From: Candidatus Microgenomates bacterium
GTDB taxonomy: Bacteria; Patescibacteria; Microgenomatia; JADHYG01
Assembly (NCBI GenBank): GCA_016782545.1
Contig: JADHYG010000043.1
Location: forward strand, 1 to 8,750
Direction: 5' to 3'
Length of the DNA stretch: 8,750 nucleotides
Shown here one piece after another: positions 6,050-8,750 of this stretch (positions are counted from its first letter, which is position 1; the number at the start of each line of letters is the position of its first letter). The translations under genes and the position numbers were made by a program. The notes below the pieces were generated by a model. The model saw only the letters and a program-made list of their open reading frames with translations, made no database searches and was not told the origin of the DNA.

Positions 6050-7316
6050 TTTTCCTTTCCCCCACTATGAATTTAATCAAAAAAACAGCCAAGAGTAAAG
6101 CAGAACAGAAAGTAGAAACTTGAATTACTTGAAATAAAGTCTTATGAAAAAGATTTATTAAAATAATTTGAAGGACTGCCATGATTAAGGGCAAAAAAAG
6201 AGTTTTTCTTTTTTCCATGGCAATATAATAAACAACAAAGACATTAGAAAGAGTGTAAAAAAGCATATAAATACCAAAAAGAGGTAGAAAAGACCTGGCT
6301 TGAAGATATTTATCTCCATAAAAAATCGAGATAATGATTTCTGGAAAAAAAATGTAAAATAAAAGCAAAACCAACGAAACAAAAAAAATAAGAAAAAGAG
6401 TTAAGAAAAATATCTTTTTAAAATTTTCTTTTTTTTCTCTTCTTTTAATTATTAAAGGCATCATTACTGTCAAAAGCGGACCGGTGACAAAAAGAATTAC
6501 CCTTCCCATCACGGCTGTTCCCGCATAAAGACCGCTTTCCAAAGAAGAAAAAAAGTGTTTCACTAAAATCGTATCTGAAGTTAAAAAACCAGTCATTCCT
6601 AAATTAGACATCAAAACAAAACTTGATTTTCTTAAAAAGCTCTTTGGAGAAAATTTAAATTCAGCTATTTTTTTAAAATCAACAGATTTTCTCTTGAAGA
6701 AAAAATAAAAATCAAAAATGCTTAAGAAAAAATAAACTAAAGAGGAAAGAATGATTGCCCAAAGCATGCCAAGAATTAGAAAATTGAAATACCAAGTTAA
6801 AAGAACAAAGACAATTTTAGCAATAGAAGTAATAGCGGTAAAAAATGAAAATTCTTTAAACCTTAAAGTTGCTCGTTGAAAAACACCAAAAATACAGCTC
6901 ACTGCTGACAAAAAACCAATGATTCCAATCAGAAAAACAAAAGAATTGTTTTTAAGATTTAAATAATCAGCAATAAAAGGAGAAGCCAAAGAAAATATAA
7001 AAAAGAAAAGACATCCAAATGCTGTTAAAAAAGAAAATAATGATTTTAATAAAGAATAAAACTTGCTTTTTTCTTCTCTTGCCCAAAGCTTAGTCAATTC
7101 TCTTAAAGCCACCATCGAAAAAACGCCAATCAAAATAGAAACAATGTAAAGAAGAGAAACCAAGCTTGCCAAACTGCCATATAATGAGGGTCCTAAATAT
7201 CTACCGCCAATAACATGAAAAAGATAATTGGAAATATTACCTACTATCGCTCCGGCAGTAACAAAAAAAACGCCTCTAGAATAAGGATGACTTGTTAAAT
7301 ACTTAATTCTATTCAT
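6030..7316 (-). CDS. Wzx/MOP-superfamily oligosaccharide flippase
   Basis: This 428-aa, strongly hydrophobic protein has about 12 predicted membrane helices, the normal size and layout for polysaccharide-biosynthesis flippases of the MOP superfamily (Wzx/RfbX-like). The N-terminal pattern GVFFVTAGAIVGNISNYLF followed by GRYLGPSLYGSLASL (38-52) is typical of the first two helices. A loop rich in charge (REEK, and later KRREKKENFKK) separates the two six-helix halves. The role would be to move a polyprenyl-linked glycan from the inner to the outer face of the membrane. The ATG at 7316 overlaps the upstream TGA in an ATGA junction, so translation is likely coupled. It sits between the GT-C enzyme and the cytoplasmic GT2s, as expected for an assembly-export operon. 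The substrate is unknown. Confidence 0.9.
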   Translation of the reverse strand: MNRIKYLTSHPYSRGVFFVTAGAIVGNISNYLFHVIGGRYLGPSLYGSLASLVSLLYIVSILIGVFSMVALRELTKLWAREEKSKFYSLLKSLFSFLTAFGCLFFFIFSLASPFIADYLNLKNNSFVFLIGIIGFLSAVSCIFGVFQRATLRFKEFSFFTAITSIAKIVFVLLTWYFNFLILGMLWAIILSSLVYFFLSIFDFYFFFKRKSVDFKKIAEFKFSPKSFLRKSSFVLMSNLGMTGFLTSDTILVKHFFSSLESGLYAGTAVMGRVILFVTGPLLTVMMPLIIKRREKKENFKKIFFLTLFLIFFVSLVLLLFYIFFPEIIISIFYGDKYLQARSFLPLFGIYMLFYTLSNVFVVYYIAMEKRKTLFLPLIMAVLQIILINLFHKTLFQVIQVSTFCSALLLAVFLIKFIVGERKNEKIQG

Positions 7317-8458
7317 GAAACAAAAAAACCTCTGGTAAAAAGAATTGTTAATAAAGAAAATAATAAATAATAGATAATAAATAATAGATATTTAGACATT
7401 TTGTTAAATCCTGCCATCACAATAAAAATTGGAAAGGCAATAAGAACATATCTTGGCATTGACGAAAGACTTCCTGTTAAAGTTGGGCCTAATATTACCA
7501 GCAAAGAAAATAAAAGCCATGATTTTGGCAGCTTCCTACGCCAGCCCAGCCATAATAATAATAAAACAAAATTAAAAACAACAAATTCCAATAAAGCAAT
7601 CCAGAAGTCATAATTATACCAAGAAACAGTAATAAAAATCTTAAAATACCGCCAATAGACCTGAGGAAGTAAAATAATCTGCCCGCCGCTTCGTTCGGCG
7701 CCAAAAGCTGGTTGAGCATGAATAAAAAAAAGCGGATCACCCACTGTTTTTCCAAGATAAAACATGTAGGTCAGCAATCCTAGAAAAACCAAGAGGATTG
7801 CTGATAAATTTCTAATTTCCAATTTCCAATTTCTAAACAAATCCCAAATCCCAAATTCCAAATTCCAAATTTTTAATCTTTGATTTTTATTTTGCTTATT
7901 CTGCTCACGCCATTTCCATAAAAGTGCTGGCAAAAGAAAAATCCCTATCAATTTCGTCGCGCTTGCTAGTGCTCCTAAAATGCCGGCCAACCACCATTTT
8001 TCTTCTTTGGACGCCAAAAATGTACCTAAGACAAAGACTAAAAACAACGATTCTGTGTAAAGACTGCCAAAAAAGAAAGAAGTTGGAAAAAAAAGAAAAA
8101 AAACAATCACCCATTTTTTAGTCTTATCTTTTATTTGTCTTGTCTCTAGTAATTTCCAAAACAAAAATAAAGCTCCTAACAAACTCAAATTACTAATTAA
8201 CATGCCTGCTAAAACCAAATTCCCTCCCAATAACTTGCCTAAAAATCGAATCAACAAAGGATAAAGAGGGAAAAAAGCTTGCTGAAATTGATAATAACCA
8301 TTTTTAGCAATTGAGAGATAATGAACGCCATCAAAATTAGCCCAGGGAATTGGACCTAAAAATCCCTCTCTCAAAGGAAATAGTTTTTTTCCTATCCACG
8401 CTAAAAACTCTAAATTTAATCGCCAAATAATAAAAATTGTGAGAATGAATTTAAGCAT
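7313..8458 (-). CDS. PIG-V-like GT-C mannosyltransferase family membrane protein
   Basis: This 381-aa multi-pass protein belongs to the GT-C type related to PIG-V mannosyltransferases, which use polyprenyl-phosphate mannose outside the membrane. The first loop has WANFDGVHYLSIAKNGYY (39-56), matching the family's W-D-HY-IA-GY pattern with D43 as the likely catalytic acid. FFPLYPLLIR (62-71), LYTESLF (133-139), ASATKLIGI (165-173) and SMPRYVLI (333-340) also fit the family. Residues 194-217, in the loop between two membrane helices, are encoded by a heptameric DNA repeat and look inserted. The final helix (357-371) contains a 14-bp tandem duplication. It heads the overlapping operon; its TGA overlaps the flippase ATG by four bases. 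No clear ribosome binding site is seen before ATG 8458. Family membership is fairly secure; the acceptor is unknown. Confidence 0.82.
   Translation of the reverse strand: MLKFILTIFIIWRLNLEFLAWIGKKLFPLREGFLGPIPWANFDGVHYLSIAKNGYYQFQQAFFPLYPLLIRFLGKLLGGNLVLAGMLISNLSLLGALFLFWKLLETRQIKDKTKKWVIVFFLFFPTSFFFGSLYTESLFLVFVLGTFLASKEEKWWLAGILGALASATKLIGIFLLPALLWKWREQNKQNKNQRLKIWNLEFGIWDLFRNWKLEIRNLSAILLVFLGLLTYMFYLGKTVGDPLFFIHAQPAFGAERSGGQIILLPQVYWRYFKIFITVSWYNYDFWIALLEFVVFNFVLLLLWLGWRRKLPKSWLLFSLLVILGPTLTGSLSSMPRYVLIAFPIFIVMAGFNKMSKYLLFIIYYLLFSLLTILFTRGFFVS
7363..7390 (+). repeat. 14-bp tandem duplication in the PIG-V-like gene
   Basis: ATAAATAATAGATA occurs twice in a row (7363-7376 and 7377-7390). 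Both copies lie within the codons for the last membrane helix (YLLFIIYYLLF region), so the repeat is read through in two frames and still yields hydrophobic residues. Its low complexity makes slippage a sufficient explanation. Confidence 0.7.
7808..7879 (-). repeat. Heptameric G-run repeat inserted in frame in the PIG-V-like gene
   Basis: Read on the minus strand, this tract has ATTTGGA/ATTTGGG-type heptamers (about 7871-7845) and then AATTGGA/AATTAGA-type heptamers (about 7833-7809). Because 7 is not a multiple of 3, the units are read in successive frames, giving residues such as IWNLEFGIWDL (197-207) and NWKLEIRN (210-217). The frame stays open, and the tract falls in a loop between membrane helices. 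It contains six short G-runs (GG, GG, GGG, GGG, GG, GG) on the coding strand. Similar heptamer tracts are, as far as I recall, frequent in CPR genomes. Confidence 0.75.
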
Positions 8459-8468
8459 AATGCAAGTT

Positions 8469-8517
8469 AATCAGTAATCAGTAATCTGGTTAAGTAAACA
8501 GTAACCAGTAATCAGTC
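8469..8517 (-). repeat. Degenerate CAGTAAT heptamer repeat upstream of the PIG-V-like gene
   Basis: CAGTAA begins at 8472, 8479, 8499 and 8506, with a decayed CAGTCC at 8513; neighbouring units are 7 bases apart. The middle (8486-8498) is a diverged stretch 13 rather than 14 bases long. The array fills most of the 77-base gap between the operon start and the four-helix-bundle gene. No convincing promoter or riboswitch was recognised in the gap, although the operon promoter could lie here. Confidence 0.7.
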
Positions 8518-8535
8518 CAAGAGAATAAAAACAGA

Positions 8536-8750
8536 TTATTTCCTGCCTTTTTTGCTTTTATCTCTAAATTCTTTAATCGTGTTAATAAAAGCGTTTATTC
8601 CTCTAATTAATCCCTCATATTCTTTTATTAATCCATCTGCTTTCTTACTTGTTATATATTTTTTACCCTCCATCTTTCTTAAATGATTTTGTGTTTCTCC
8701 TGCTTCTCGTCTTGCAATATAAGAAATTTTTATTTTGTTATTAAAATAAT
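8536..8750 (-). CDS. Four-helix-bundle protein (23S rRNA intervening-sequence type), N-terminus cut by the window edge
   Basis: The frame is open from the right edge to a TAA at 8538-8536, giving the last 70 residues. The sequence runs from IARREAGETQNHLRKMEGKK (11-30) through GLIKEYEGLIRGINAFINTI (39-58) to the basic tail FRDKSKKGRK (61-70). This matches the last two helices and lysine-rich tail of the small (about 120-aa) four-helix-bundle family first found in 23S rRNA intervening sequences; Avd of diversity-generating retroelements has the same fold. In CPR genomes such genes are scattered and their role is unknown; nucleic-acid binding is suggested by the basic surface. The glycan operon begins 77 bases downstream in the same direction, but no functional link is evident. 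Confidence 0.8.
   Translation of the reverse strand, partial: YFNNKIKISYIARREAGETQNHLRKMEGKKYITSKKADGLIKEYEGLIRGINAFINTIKEFRDKSKKGRK

Noticed and set aside
7313..7316. Possible UGA recoding as glycine (code 25)
   Set aside because: The only TGA used ends the PIG-V-like protein at its expected length and forms a normal ATGA coupling junction, so the standard code suffices.
8469..8517. Possible CRISPR-like array
   Set aside because: The units are 7 bases in direct tandem with no unique spacers, and no cas gene is present.
8536..8750. Possible Avd accessory protein of a diversity-generating retroelement
   Set aside because: No reverse transcriptase or template/variable repeat pair is seen in the window; the protein fits the general four-helix-bundle family just as well.

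Overview
The window is a low-GC bacterial segment, densely packed with short overlaps between genes. The gene content and style suggest a member of the Candidate Phyla Radiation (Patescibacteria), probably Parcubacteria- or Microgenomates-like. The supporting signs are a compact glycan cluster rich in glycosyltransferases, a TMTC-like membrane protein with TPRs, an IS200-like Y1 transposase of RAYT type, a four-helix-bundle (23S rRNA intervening-sequence type) protein, and heptameric AT-rich micro-repeats, one of them inside a coding sequence. The lineage is inferred from resemblance only; no marker gene is present. The single TGA stop sits in a normal ATGA overlap, so the standard bacterial code is assumed.

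Layout. Positions 1-1609 hold two minus-strand genes: a GT4 glycosyltransferase and, five bases downstream, a GT2-like protein cut by the left edge. A 36-base divergent gap separates the GT4 start from a plus-strand gene (1646-3505). That gene encodes a membrane GT-C/TMTC-like protein with an N-terminal helix-turn-helix-like segment and four C-terminal TPRs. Positions 3504-4281 are a compact mobile element: a Y1 (HUH) transposase flanked by inverted 42-bp repeats that can fold in two competing ways. It lies between the stop codons of two convergent genes.

Positions 4285-8458 are a four-gene minus-strand operon, read right to left: a PIG-V-like GT-C mannosyltransferase, a Wzx/MOP-type flippase, a polyprenyl-phosphate-sugar synthase-like GT2, and a membrane-anchored GT2. 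All junctions overlap (4, 20 and 26 bases), so translational coupling is likely. Positions 8459-8535 carry a degenerate heptamer repeat. From 8536 to the right edge is the C-terminal part of a four-helix-bundle protein.

How the genes fit together (inference). The DPM/ALG5-like GT2 would charge a polyprenyl phosphate with a sugar. The PIG-V-like and TMTC-like multi-pass proteins could use such lipid-linked sugars outside the membrane. The other GT2 and GT4 enzymes would assemble a lipid-linked glycan on the cytoplasmic side, and the flippase would export it. No polymerase, ligase or initiating phosphoglycosyltransferase is visible. The window therefore looks like part of a cell-surface glycan or glycoprotein locus interrupted by a small transposase element.
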